Below are positions 25,009 through 32,796 of a DNA stretch of 64,000 nucleotides, piece by piece. Each line of letters begins with the position of its first letter. Positions within the stretch are counted from its first letter, which is position 1. This DNA comes from Ruminococcus sp. (GTDB lineage: Bacteria; Bacillota; Clostridia; Oscillospirales; Acutalibacteraceae): NCBI GenBank assembly GCA_017411385.1, contig JAFQQF010000023.1:19597-83596 (forward strand). The letters run 5' to 3'. The position numbers and the translations under genes are program-made. The notes under the pieces are model-generated. The model worked only from the letters and a program-made list of their open reading frames with translations. It did no database searches and was not told the DNA's origin.

Positions 25009-25986
25009 TTACAGATTTTCCTTATACCACTCAATTGCAAGCTTGATGCCTTCTTGGAAACTGTAATCCGGGTCATAGCCCAGAAGCTCTCTTGCTTTTG
25101 ATATATCTGCATTTGAGTGCTTAATATCTCCTGCTCTGTCAGGACCGAAGTTTGGCTCTACATCCTCTTTGCCCAGAGCTTTTGCAAGTCCGTAGTAAAT
25201 GTCGATAAGGTATTCTCTGCCTCCAAAGGCGATGTTGAATGCCTCGCCTGCAGCCTCAGAAGGAGCAAGGCAGGCTTTAAGGTTGGCTTCTACTACATTT
25301 TCTACATATGTGAAATCGCGGGACTGCTTTCCGTCACCGTTGATGGTGGGGACTTGTCCGTTTAAGAGCTGTTTTATAAATTTAGGGATAACAGCGGCGT
25401 ATGCTCCGTCAGGGTCCTGACGTCTGCCAAATACATTGAAATATCGCATACCGTAGGTGTCCAGCCCGTAGAGCTTTTTGTAAAGCTTGCCGTATTCCTC
25501 GTCAACTCTCTTTGTGAGAGCATAGGGAGAGAGCAGGTTGCCCTCTCTGCCTTCCTTTTTGGGAAGATTGGGCTCGTCACCGTAAACAGAGGAAGAGGAT
25601 GCATAAACAAATTTTTTGACACCGCATCTTCTTGCTGCTTCCATCATGTTGAGCGTTCCGCCGATATTGATATCTTCGTACAGAAGGGGCATCTCAATGG
25701 AGCGGGGAACAGAGCCCCAAGCAGCCTGATTGAGAACGAAATCCACTCCCTCGCAAGCTTTTATACAGGTGTCGAGGTCGCGGATGTCGCCTTCGATAAA
25801 TGTAAAATCGGGGTTGTCAAAAAACTCATCCATATTGGACTTTTTACCTGTGGAAAGATTATCAAGGCAACGTACCTTGTAGCCCATTTCAAGAATGGCC
25901 TGACACAGGTTGGAGCCGATAAAGCCAGCTCCGCCTGTAACTAAAAACGTAGAGTTTTCAGGAAATTGCAGATGTTTATAGCCCAT
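25009..25986 (-). CDS. UDP-N-acetylhexosamine/uronate C4-epimerase, WbpP/TviC type
   Basis: 325 residues of an extended SDR. NAD binding is by TGGAGFIGSNL. The catalytic set is in ASSSSVYGDEP and SPYALTKR (Ser, Tyr, Lys). INGDGKQSRDFTYVENVVEAN is typical of the WbpP/TviC branch, which inverts C4 of UDP-GlcNAc or UDP-GlcNAcA. Two base pairs separate it from the upstream dehydrogenase gene. The pair is the TviB-TviC arrangement that makes UDP-GalNAcA from UDP-GlcNAc. An ordinary UDP-glucose 4-epimerase is less likely. Confidence 0.88.
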   Translation of the reverse strand: MGYKHLQFPENSTFLVTGGAGFIGSNLCQAILEMGYKVRCLDNLSTGKKSNMDEFFDNPDFTFIEGDIRDLDTCIKACEGVDFVLNQAAWGSVPRSIEMPLLYEDINIGGTLNMMEAARRCGVKKFVYASSSSVYGDEPNLPKKEGREGNLLSPYALTKRVDEEYGKLYKKLYGLDTYGMRYFNVFGRRQDPDGAYAAVIPKFIKQLLNGQVPTINGDGKQSRDFTYVENVVEANLKACLAPSEAAGEAFNIAFGGREYLIDIYYGLAKALGKEDVEPNFGPDRAGDIKHSNADISKARELLGYDPDYSFQEGIKLAIEWYKENL

Positions 25987-25988
25987 AA

Positions 25989-27302
25989 TTACAGCCTCCA
26001 GTAGATGTAGCCTGCGTTTTCGTATTCCTTGCGGGTTAAGAGTCCCTTGATATCAAGGAGCACGGGTGTGTGCTCGCCTGAATAGAATTTGTTCATATCC
26101 TCCATAGTGAGAGAAGAGAATTCTTCGTGAGCAACCGAGAGGATTACCGCATCCATATCCTTTACTGTGCTGATATCGGTAAACTGTATACCGTACTCGT
26201 GCTTTGCCTCCTCCTTGTCTGCAACAGGGTCTGCAATAACAGGAGTTATGCCGTATTCTTTAAGCTCGTTTACTATATCAATAATTCTTGTGTTTCTTGT
26301 GTCGGGGCAGTTTTCCTTGAAGGTAAAGCCCAGAATTGCAACCTTTGCAGACTTCACGTTTACGTCAGCCTGAATAAGCTTTTTAACCAAGGACTCAACA
26401 ACGTATTTGCCCATATCGTCATTGATGCGTCTGCCCGAAAGGATAATCTGGGAGTGATAGCCCATCTGCTCAGCCTTGTATGTAAGGTAATAAGGGTCAA
26501 CACCGATGCAGTGTCCGCCTACAAGTCCGGGGAAGAATTTGAGGAAGTTCCACTTGGTGCCTGCGGCTTCAAGAACAGCTTTGGTGTCGATACCCATTTT
26601 GTTGAAGATAATGGAAAGCTCGTTCATAAAGGCGATGTTGATGTCACGCTGAGAGTTTTCGATAACCTTTGCAGCTTCTGCAACCTTGATGCTCTCTGCT
26701 CTGTGAACGCCTGCCTCAACAACCAGCTCGTAAACCTTTGCAACCTCTTCAAGGGTTTCTTCGTCCATACCCGAAACAATTTTCACGATAGTTTCAAGTC
26801 TGTGTACCTTGTCGCCGGGGTTGATACGCTCGGGTGAATAGCCGATTTTGAAGTCCGTACCGCACTTGAGTCCTGATTCAGCCTCAAGGATAGGAACACA
26901 CACATCCTCGGTAACACCGGGATAAACGGTGGACTCATATACAACGATGGAGCCTTTGGTAAGATGCTTGCCCAAGATATGGCTTGCACCCTCCACAGGA
27001 GAAAGGTCGGGTGTGTGGTCAGAGTTTACGGGAGTAGGAACTGCCACAATGTGGAACTTAGCCTCTCTGAGTCTTTCGGGGTCACAGGTGAAGTCTACCG
27101 TGCAAGCTTTGATTGCTTCATCACCGACCTCTTTGGTGGGGTCAACACCGCTTTTGTAAAGGTCGATTTTTGCTTTGTTTACATCAAAGCCGATAACATC
27201 TACCTTCTTTGAGAAAGAAACGGCAATGGGCATACCAACGTAGCCAAGACCTACAAGGGAGATTTTTTCTTCTCTGTTTACAATTTTCTGATAGAGTGAC
27301 AT
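25989..27302 (-). CDS. UDP-N-acetylglucosamine 6-dehydrogenase, TviB/WbpO type
   Basis: 437 residues with three domains of the UDP-sugar dehydrogenase family. The NAD motif is LVGLGYVGMPIAVSF, and the substrate region has ESTVYPGVTED and GYSPERINPGD. The catalytic Cys is in GLVGGHCIGVDPYYLTY, followed by LGFTFKENCPDTRNT. GGHCIGVDPYYL and the missing UGDH-specific motifs place it with enzymes that oxidise C6 of UDP-HexNAc to the uronic acid, using two NAD. Its partner epimerase is directly downstream. Clear GGAGG site. Second gene of the ddl-led operon. Confidence 0.92.
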   Translation of the reverse strand: MSLYQKIVNREEKISLVGLGYVGMPIAVSFSKKVDVIGFDVNKAKIDLYKSGVDPTKEVGDEAIKACTVDFTCDPERLREAKFHIVAVPTPVNSDHTPDLSPVEGASHILGKHLTKGSIVVYESTVYPGVTEDVCVPILEAESGLKCGTDFKIGYSPERINPGDKVHRLETIVKIVSGMDEETLEEVAKVYELVVEAGVHRAESIKVAEAAKVIENSQRDINIAFMNELSIIFNKMGIDTKAVLEAAGTKWNFLKFFPGLVGGHCIGVDPYYLTYKAEQMGYHSQIILSGRRINDDMGKYVVESLVKKLIQADVNVKSAKVAILGFTFKENCPDTRNTRIIDIVNELKEYGITPVIADPVADKEEAKHEYGIQFTDISTVKDMDAVILSVAHEEFSSLTMEDMNKFYSGEHTPVLLDIKGLLTRKEYENAGYIYWRL

Positions 27303-27340
27303 TTCAATTCCTCCGTTTTTATATCCGATTAGATTGAGGT

Positions 27341-28399
27341 TTATTTTTGTATATCTGCACTTTCAATGAGAGCATCCATAAGCTTATCAATGGGGTAACC
27401 TACAGCGCCCATCATCATGGGATACATACTTATTGCAGTAAAGCCGGGCAGAGTGTTGATTTCGTTGAATATAACTCTGTTTGTTTCTTTTTCAAGGAAA
27501 AAGTCAACTCGGGATAGTCCGTTACAACCCAGAGCCTTGAAGATAGCTTGTGCATATTCCCTGACCTTTTCGTTGACACCTTCGGGAATATCGGGTGTGA
27601 GGACTGTTTTTGAGTCGGAGTTGTTGTACTTTGCCTCGTAACTGTAGAATACATCGCCTGCTACAGCTTCGCCTGCATTGGAGCAAACGATGTTACCTTT
27701 GCTTTCAAGCACAGCACACTCAAGCTCTCTGCCTGTGATTGCTTCTTCAATGAGTACTTTTGAGTCGTGAGTCAAGGCAAGAGCCACGGCATCGGTAAGT
27801 TCGTGTTGATTTTCTGCCTTGGAAACCCCTTGAGAAGAACCTGACTTGCAGGGCTTTACAAACATAGGATAGCCCAGCTTTTCTTCAGCAGTCTTGATGT
27901 AACTGTTATCATCGCCTTTTCGGACAAGCACGTAGTCTGCCTGAGGGATGCTATGAAGGCTGTCTACGATGATTTTTGTGTAGGCTTTGTCCATAGATAC
28001 TCCCGAGGCAACCACACCGCAGCCTACATAAGGGATTTCACAAAGCTCAAATAGGCCTTGAATGGTTCCGTCTTCGCCGTTTTTTCCGTGGAGTACGGGA
28101 ATTATAACATCAATGGGTATGAGAGTTGTGCTCTCGCCCAAAAGAACAAGTCCCTTTGCCGAAGTGTTCGGCGAAAGCACACAGGGGATGTTGGAGCTTT
28201 CCTGTGTCCACTGCCCTGTGGGTATAAGAGCAGTGTCGCCTGTGTAATAAATCCAGTCACCGTTTTTTTTGATGCCTACATAGTGCTTTGTATATTTTTC
28301 CTCGGAAATATTGTTTACAAAGCTCATAACCGATTTGCAGGAAACCTCATGCTCTGTTGAGTTTCCGCCGAAAATAATGAGAACGCTTTTTTTGTTCAT
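27341..28399 (-). CDS. ddl: D-alanine--D-alanine ligase
   Basis: 352 residues of ATP-grasp type. It starts VLIIFGGNSTEHEVSCKS with the conserved Glu. Other landmarks are LHGKNGEDGTIQGL, FVKPCKSGSSQGVSK with the key Ser, ELECAVLE, and the omega-loop SYEAKYNN. The EAKY loop is the D-Ala-D-Ala form, not the VanA/B D-Ala-D-Lac form. FNEINTLPGFT binds the metals. It makes the dipeptide for peptidoglycan precursors. Heading a polysaccharide operon is unusual; usually ddl is with murF or alone. AGGAAGG ribosome site. Confidence 0.95.
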   Translation of the reverse strand: MNKKSVLIIFGGNSTEHEVSCKSVMSFVNNISEEKYTKHYVGIKKNGDWIYYTGDTALIPTGQWTQESSNIPCVLSPNTSAKGLVLLGESTTLIPIDVIIPVLHGKNGEDGTIQGLFELCEIPYVGCGVVASGVSMDKAYTKIIVDSLHSIPQADYVLVRKGDDNSYIKTAEEKLGYPMFVKPCKSGSSQGVSKAENQHELTDAVALALTHDSKVLIEEAITGRELECAVLESKGNIVCSNAGEAVAGDVFYSYEAKYNNSDSKTVLTPDIPEGVNEKVREYAQAIFKALGCNGLSRVDFFLEKETNRVIFNEINTLPGFTAISMYPMMMGAVGYPIDKLMDALIESADIQK

Positions 28400-28518
28400 A
28401 TATACCTTCCTGAAGCTAAAGTCTGTTTCATAATACTTACGCCGTATTTCTCTGATTTATGTTTTGTTTGAACCAAAGTGGGCAGGATAATACGATATAA
28501 CCCTATTATAACAGGTTA

Positions 28519-28546
28519 ATTATAGCACAATCTAAAGAAAAATCAA
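28519..28546 (-). promoter_or_regulatory. Promoter of the ddl-led polysaccharide operon
   Basis: On the minus strand TTGATT (28546-28541), a 16-bp spacer and TATAAT (28524-28519). The leader to the ddl start is about 120 nt. Confidence 0.6.
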
Positions 28547-28671
28547 TTAAAAATACATAATAAATGTATATAAAATATAAATTAATCTCAAATAACAAAG
28601 AATCGCTACAGCAATGAGAAAAAAGCATCGGCGGTTAATGAGCAGAATACATAAAAATTTGCCTGTTATTG

Positions 28672-28700
28672 TTGACTTTGGTGTCACTTTGTATTATAAT
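28672..28700 (+). promoter_or_regulatory. Promoter of the 4,6-dehydratase gene
   Basis: TTGACT (28672-28677), 17-bp spacer, TATAAT (28695-28700): a near-consensus sigma-A promoter about 75 bp before the start codon. Confidence 0.75.
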
Positions 28701-28775
28701 TTCAATGAATTATTGTGAGTTACTGTGTGTTTTTTGATATTACACTGCAGAAATGCTGATAAATCGGAGCATAAT

Positions 28776-30680
28776 ATGAAGAATTTTAATGCTAAAAAAC
28801 TAATATTGATGATTGCTGACGCTCTGATAATTGCGGCAACAGGACTTTTCTCAAACCTTATTCTGATGTGGATTGACATCGTCAGAGATGTGGTAGGTGC
28901 TGGCAGTTACCATATAGATTGGTCAACCGTTACTCTGGTGATTGCCATTGAGGTTCTGTTCTGCTTCTTTACTTTGAATGTGTCGGGAGCCTATGCTTTC
29001 TTTTGGCGGGTGCTGGGTAAGCACGAATATCTCAGCTGTATCTTTGGTGCAGTTGCAGGTTTAGTGCTTTCTACAGGACTTATGGCCTTTTTTGGTGTGT
29101 TTGACAACGGAGTCCCCTTACTTCTTTTGGCAATTCAGGCTTTGCTGTCCCTTGGCACGATGCTTTACATAAGAGTTTTTGCAAAGCGTGCAGTGTTAAA
29201 ACTTACAGAATCAGGCCGTGCAGAGAATTACGAAAGAACCCTTATTGTAGGTGCAGGTCGTGCCGCAATGATGATTCTCACCGATATAGAAAATGCCAAG
29301 AAGGACCCCAACAATCCTTCAAGAAACATCTTGCCCGTCGGTCTTGTGGATGATGACAGAAGCAAGCTTGGAAGCAAGATTATGGGTGTGCCTGTTTTGG
29401 GCAGTTGTATGGATATTCCCGAGCTTTGCAAGCAAAGCAACATTTCACTTATTGTTTTTGCGATTCCCTCCTGCACAGAGGATGACCGCCAGAGGATACT
29501 TGCTCTCTGCTCGGAAACTCAGTGCAAAATTAAAATGGTTCCTTATCTCAGTCAGCTTCTGTTTGATGATTCCAATCCTCAGCTTCTCAATCAGGTGAAG
29601 GACATCAGAATCGAAGATTTGCTTGGCAGAGAGCCCATTACCTTTGACAAGGATCAGACAAAGAGCTTTGTTGAGGGAAAGGTGTTTATGGTAACAGGCG
29701 GAGGCGGCTCCATAGGCAGCGAGCTTGTGCGCCAGATTGCAAAATATAAACCTCAGCAGATTATTATAGTAGATATTTACGAAAATAACGCATACGATAT
29801 ACAGCAGGAGCTTATGCTGGAGTATGGGGACAGCGTAGATGTTGTGACTTTGATTGCTTCTGTGCGTGATTACGAAAAGATGGACAGCATCTTCTCTAAG
29901 TACAGACCTCAGGTTGTGTTCCACGCGGCAGCACACAAGCACGTTCCCCTTATGGAAACAAGTCCTGAAGAAGCTGTTAAGAACAACATCTTTGGTACCT
30001 TCAATACAGTAACTCTGGCTGAAAAATACTTAGTTGAAAAGTTTATTATGATTTCCACAGACAAGGCTGTTAACCCCACAAATGTTATGGGAGCTACTAA
30101 GCGTGCCTGTGAGATGATTGTTCAGTATAAGGCTCAGCATGCGGATAAAACCGATTTTATTACCACCCGATTTGGCAATGTTCTGGGCTCTAACGGCTCG
30201 GTTATCCCTTTGTTCAGACGTCAGATTGAAAGCGGTAAGCCCGTCACGGTTACACACCCTGATATTATCAGGTATTTTATGACCATTCCCGAGGCGGTGT
30301 CCTTGGTGCTTCAGGCAGGCGCAATGGCTCACGGAGGCGAGATTTTCGTTCTCGATATGGGTGAGCCTGTGAAGATTACAACCTTGGCTGAAAACCTCAT
30401 CCGAATGTACGGCAAGGTGCCTTACAGGGATGTGGAGATAAAATTCACAGGGCTTCGCCCCGGTGAAAAACTCTTTGAAGAGCTTCTTATGGACGAAGAA
30501 GGACTCAAATCCACAGAGAATAAGAAAATCTTCATCGGCAACCAGATAACTATTGATGAGAACGATTTGCTTGAGAAGCTCTCAAGACTAAGAAAGTTTG
30601 CAGATGCAAACGACAGCGAGGGTGTTGTAAAGATGCTTAGTGAAATTGTTCCCACCTTCAATCACAAACTCAATAAATAA
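28776..30680 (+). CDS. Membrane-bound UDP-GlcNAc 4,6-dehydratase (FlaA1/CapD/PglF type)
   Basis: 634 residues from the ATG at 28776 (GGAG upstream; an earlier in-frame ATG at 28725 lacks a site). Four N-terminal membrane helices lie within 8-135. A Rossmann domain follows (TLIVGAGRAAMMIL), then the SDR dehydratase domain with VTGGGGSIGSELVRQ (about 306-320), HAAAHKHVPLME and STDKAVNPTNVMGATKR. The usual catalytic Tyr is Met in this family, as here. These enzymes turn UDP-GlcNAc into the 4-keto-6-deoxy sugar that aminotransferases such as the 8035 gene use next. It may also supply the CapF-like pathway. Confidence 0.93.
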   Translation: MKNFNAKKLILMIADALIIAATGLFSNLILMWIDIVRDVVGAGSYHIDWSTVTLVIAIEVLFCFFTLNVSGAYAFFWRVLGKHEYLSCIFGAVAGLVLSTGLMAFFGVFDNGVPLLLLAIQALLSLGTMLYIRVFAKRAVLKLTESGRAENYERTLIVGAGRAAMMILTDIENAKKDPNNPSRNILPVGLVDDDRSKLGSKIMGVPVLGSCMDIPELCKQSNISLIVFAIPSCTEDDRQRILALCSETQCKIKMVPYLSQLLFDDSNPQLLNQVKDIRIEDLLGREPITFDKDQTKSFVEGKVFMVTGGGGSIGSELVRQIAKYKPQQIIIVDIYENNAYDIQQELMLEYGDSVDVVTLIASVRDYEKMDSIFSKYRPQVVFHAAAHKHVPLMETSPEEAVKNNIFGTFNTVTLAEKYLVEKFIMISTDKAVNPTNVMGATKRACEMIVQYKAQHADKTDFITTRFGNVLGSNGSVIPLFRRQIESGKPVTVTHPDIIRYFMTIPEAVSLVLQAGAMAHGGEIFVLDMGEPVKITTLAENLIRMYGKVPYRDVEIKFTGLRPGEKLFEELLMDEEGLKSTENKKIFIGNQITIDENDLLEKLSRLRKFADANDSEGVVKMLSEIVPTFNHKLNK

Positions 30681-30759
30681 TCTGGTGTGACAAAAGGATT
30701 ATTACTGCTTTCTGATGTTTCGGAAGGCTTAGACCTATACTTATTTAAGGAGCATTTTT

Positions 30760-32586
30760 ATGTGCGGAATTGTTGGATATGTTGGAAACAAAGACTGCAG
30801 CGAGGTGCTTGTTGATGCACTGAGAAAGCTTGAATACCGCGGATATGACTCTGCAGGTATTGCGGTTTTTGAGAACGGCAAAATTAAAGTGGCAAAAGAA
30901 AAGGGCAGACTCGACGATTTGCAGGCAAAGATGAATGCAGAGGGTGTTCCCTTTGGCAACGTAGGCATCGGTCATACCCGTTGGGCGACTCACGGCATTC
31001 CTTCTGCGGTGAATTCTCATCCACACAGAGGTGGCGACAAGGTTACTCTGGTACATAACGGTATCATCGAAAACTACAAGGAGCTTAAGGAATACCTTAT
31101 TTCTCAGGGCAGAGTTTTTGTGAGTGAAACCGACACAGAGGTTGTAGCTCAGCTTCTGGATTTTAACTACGAGGGCGACCCCTTGAAGGCTATTGCAAAG
31201 ACACTCTCTCAGGTTGAAGGCTCCTTTGCACTTGGTATTCTCTTTGCTGACCGCGACGGCGAGCTCTTTGCCGTAAGACGCGGAAGCCCTCTTATCGTAG
31301 GTGTTGCTGAGGGTGAAAGCTTCATCGCATCCGACGTTCCCGCTATTATCAAATATACAAATCAGTATTATCTTTTAGAGCACGACGAGATTGCACATCT
31401 GGATTCAGAGGGTGTGTCTTTCTGTGACCTTGAAGGCAATGCAATAGACAAAGAGCTTAATGTGGCTGACTGGGATCAGGAGGCTGCAGAAAAGGGCGGA
31501 TACGAGCACTTTATGCTCAAGGAAATCCATGAACAGCCCACAGCAGTCAAGACCACCATCACTCCCAGAATTTCTGACGGACTTCCTTGTCTTGAGGAAT
31601 GCTCAATTACAGTAGACAGCCTAAAGGCTGTAAATCAGATTTATATTGTTGCTTGCGGTACTGCTATGCACGCAGGTATGGTAGGCAAGTATGTTATAGA
31701 AAAATTGGCAAAGGTGCCTGTTATTGTTGATATCGCATCTGAGTTCCGTTACCGTGACCCCCTTATTAAAGAGGGTGATTTGGTAATTATCATTTCTCAG
31801 TCAGGCGAAACCGCCGACAGCTTAGAGGCTATGCGTCTTGCAAAGAAAATGGGCGCTAAGACTCTTGCTATTGTAAACGCAAAGGGAAGCTCCATCGCCC
31901 GCGAAGCTGATATGCTCATCTATACTCACGCAGGTCCCGAGATTGCCGTTGCATCCACAAAAGCTTATATGGTGCAGATTGCGGTTATGTATCTGCTTGG
32001 TTTCAAGATGGCACTTTCAAAGGAGCAGATTTCAGAGGATGAATGCCGCAGACTTACAGGGGTCCTCTCATCAATTCCCGAGTACCTTGATAAAACCATC
32101 ACAGCAGTTGATGCTGTATGTGAGGAGATTGCAACCCATCTCCTTGAGGCTGAAAACCTTCTTTACATCGGTAGAGGTCTTGATTATGCTCTCTCTATGG
32201 AAGGCTCACTCAAGCTTAAGGAAATCTCCTATATTCACTCTGAGGCTTACGCCGCAGGTGAGCTCAAGCACGGTACAATCTCCCTCATTACAGACGGTAT
32301 GCCTGTTATTGCTGTTGCAACTCAGAACACACTCTTTGACAAAACAGTAAGCAACATCAAAGAGGTTAAGGCAAGAGGTGCTATGGTTATCCTTGTTTGC
32401 GACGAAGAGGCTGTTGTGGGTGAGGATGTGGCAGATTACATCATCCGTGTGCCCAAAATTGAGGAAAGCCTTGCACCTATGTTGGCAGCAGTTCCTCTTC
32501 AGCTTGTGGCTTACTACACCTCTTACAAGCGTGGCAACGATGTTGATAAGCCAAGAAACCTTGCAAAATCCGTTACTGTTGAGTAA
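30760..32586 (+). CDS. glmS: Glutamine--fructose-6-phosphate aminotransferase
   Basis: 608 residues, the standard length. Cys2 is the glutaminase nucleophile (MCGIVGYVGNKDCSE), with EYRGYDSAGI and GHTRWATHG. Two SIS domains follow: CGTAMHAGMVGKY, then ISQSGETADSLEA and ASTKAYMVQI, and ends LAKSVTVE. It makes glucosamine-6-phosphate, the first step to UDP-GlcNAc for peptidoglycan and for the surface sugars of the neighbouring loci. AAGGAG ribosome site. Only 79 bp separate it from the upstream dehydratase gene, and no glmS ribozyme was recognised there. Confidence 0.98.
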   Translation: MCGIVGYVGNKDCSEVLVDALRKLEYRGYDSAGIAVFENGKIKVAKEKGRLDDLQAKMNAEGVPFGNVGIGHTRWATHGIPSAVNSHPHRGGDKVTLVHNGIIENYKELKEYLISQGRVFVSETDTEVVAQLLDFNYEGDPLKAIAKTLSQVEGSFALGILFADRDGELFAVRRGSPLIVGVAEGESFIASDVPAIIKYTNQYYLLEHDEIAHLDSEGVSFCDLEGNAIDKELNVADWDQEAAEKGGYEHFMLKEIHEQPTAVKTTITPRISDGLPCLEECSITVDSLKAVNQIYIVACGTAMHAGMVGKYVIEKLAKVPVIVDIASEFRYRDPLIKEGDLVIIISQSGETADSLEAMRLAKKMGAKTLAIVNAKGSSIAREADMLIYTHAGPEIAVASTKAYMVQIAVMYLLGFKMALSKEQISEDECRRLTGVLSSIPEYLDKTITAVDAVCEEIATHLLEAENLLYIGRGLDYALSMEGSLKLKEISYIHSEAYAAGELKHGTISLITDGMPVIAVATQNTLFDKTVSNIKEVKARGAMVILVCDEEAVVGEDVADYIIRVPKIEESLAPMLAAVPLQLVAYYTSYKRGNDVDKPRNLAKSVTVE

Positions 32587-32597
32587 TACCGATAATT

Positions 32598-32636
32598 CTC
32601 CGTCTGTGGTTACACAGGCGGAGTTTTGGTTTTTTA
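32598..32636 (+). terminator. Terminator after glmS
   Basis: CTCCGTCTGTG and CACAGGCGGAG (one G-T pair) form an 11-bp stem with loop GTTA, followed by TTTTGGTTTTTT. Confidence 0.88.
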
Positions 32637-32796
32637 TAAGGAAGTTAACAATAAATACACAGGTCGTTTACAATGCGTAATTATATTACAATATTGTTTG
32701 TTGACTTGTGGCTTTGCAGGTAATAATATATCAGTAGGGTGTGAGCTTGCTCTGACCCGATTTGAAAGAATAAAAAGAAAGGTGGTGTGTGTTCTG

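Larger units (their letters stand above)
28400..28775. other. Divergent intergenic region between ddl and the 4,6-dehydratase gene
   Basis: 376 bp, very AT-rich, with no credible gene. It carries one promoter for each side (28519-28546 minus, 28672-28700 plus) and leaders of about 120 and 75 bp. No riboswitch or repeat was recognised. Confidence 0.6.

Noticed and set aside
26127-26837. 236-codon plus-strand ORF
   Set aside because: Antisense shadow of the UDP-HexNAc dehydrogenase gene, which has complete motifs.
27341-28399. VanA/VanB-type D-Ala-D-Lac ligase
   Set aside because: The omega-loop reads EAKY, the D-Ala-D-Ala form, and no vanH or vanX is nearby.
30681-30759. glmS ribozyme/riboswitch before glmS
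   Set aside because: The gap is only 79 bp and no ribozyme core or cleavage-site motif was recognisable.
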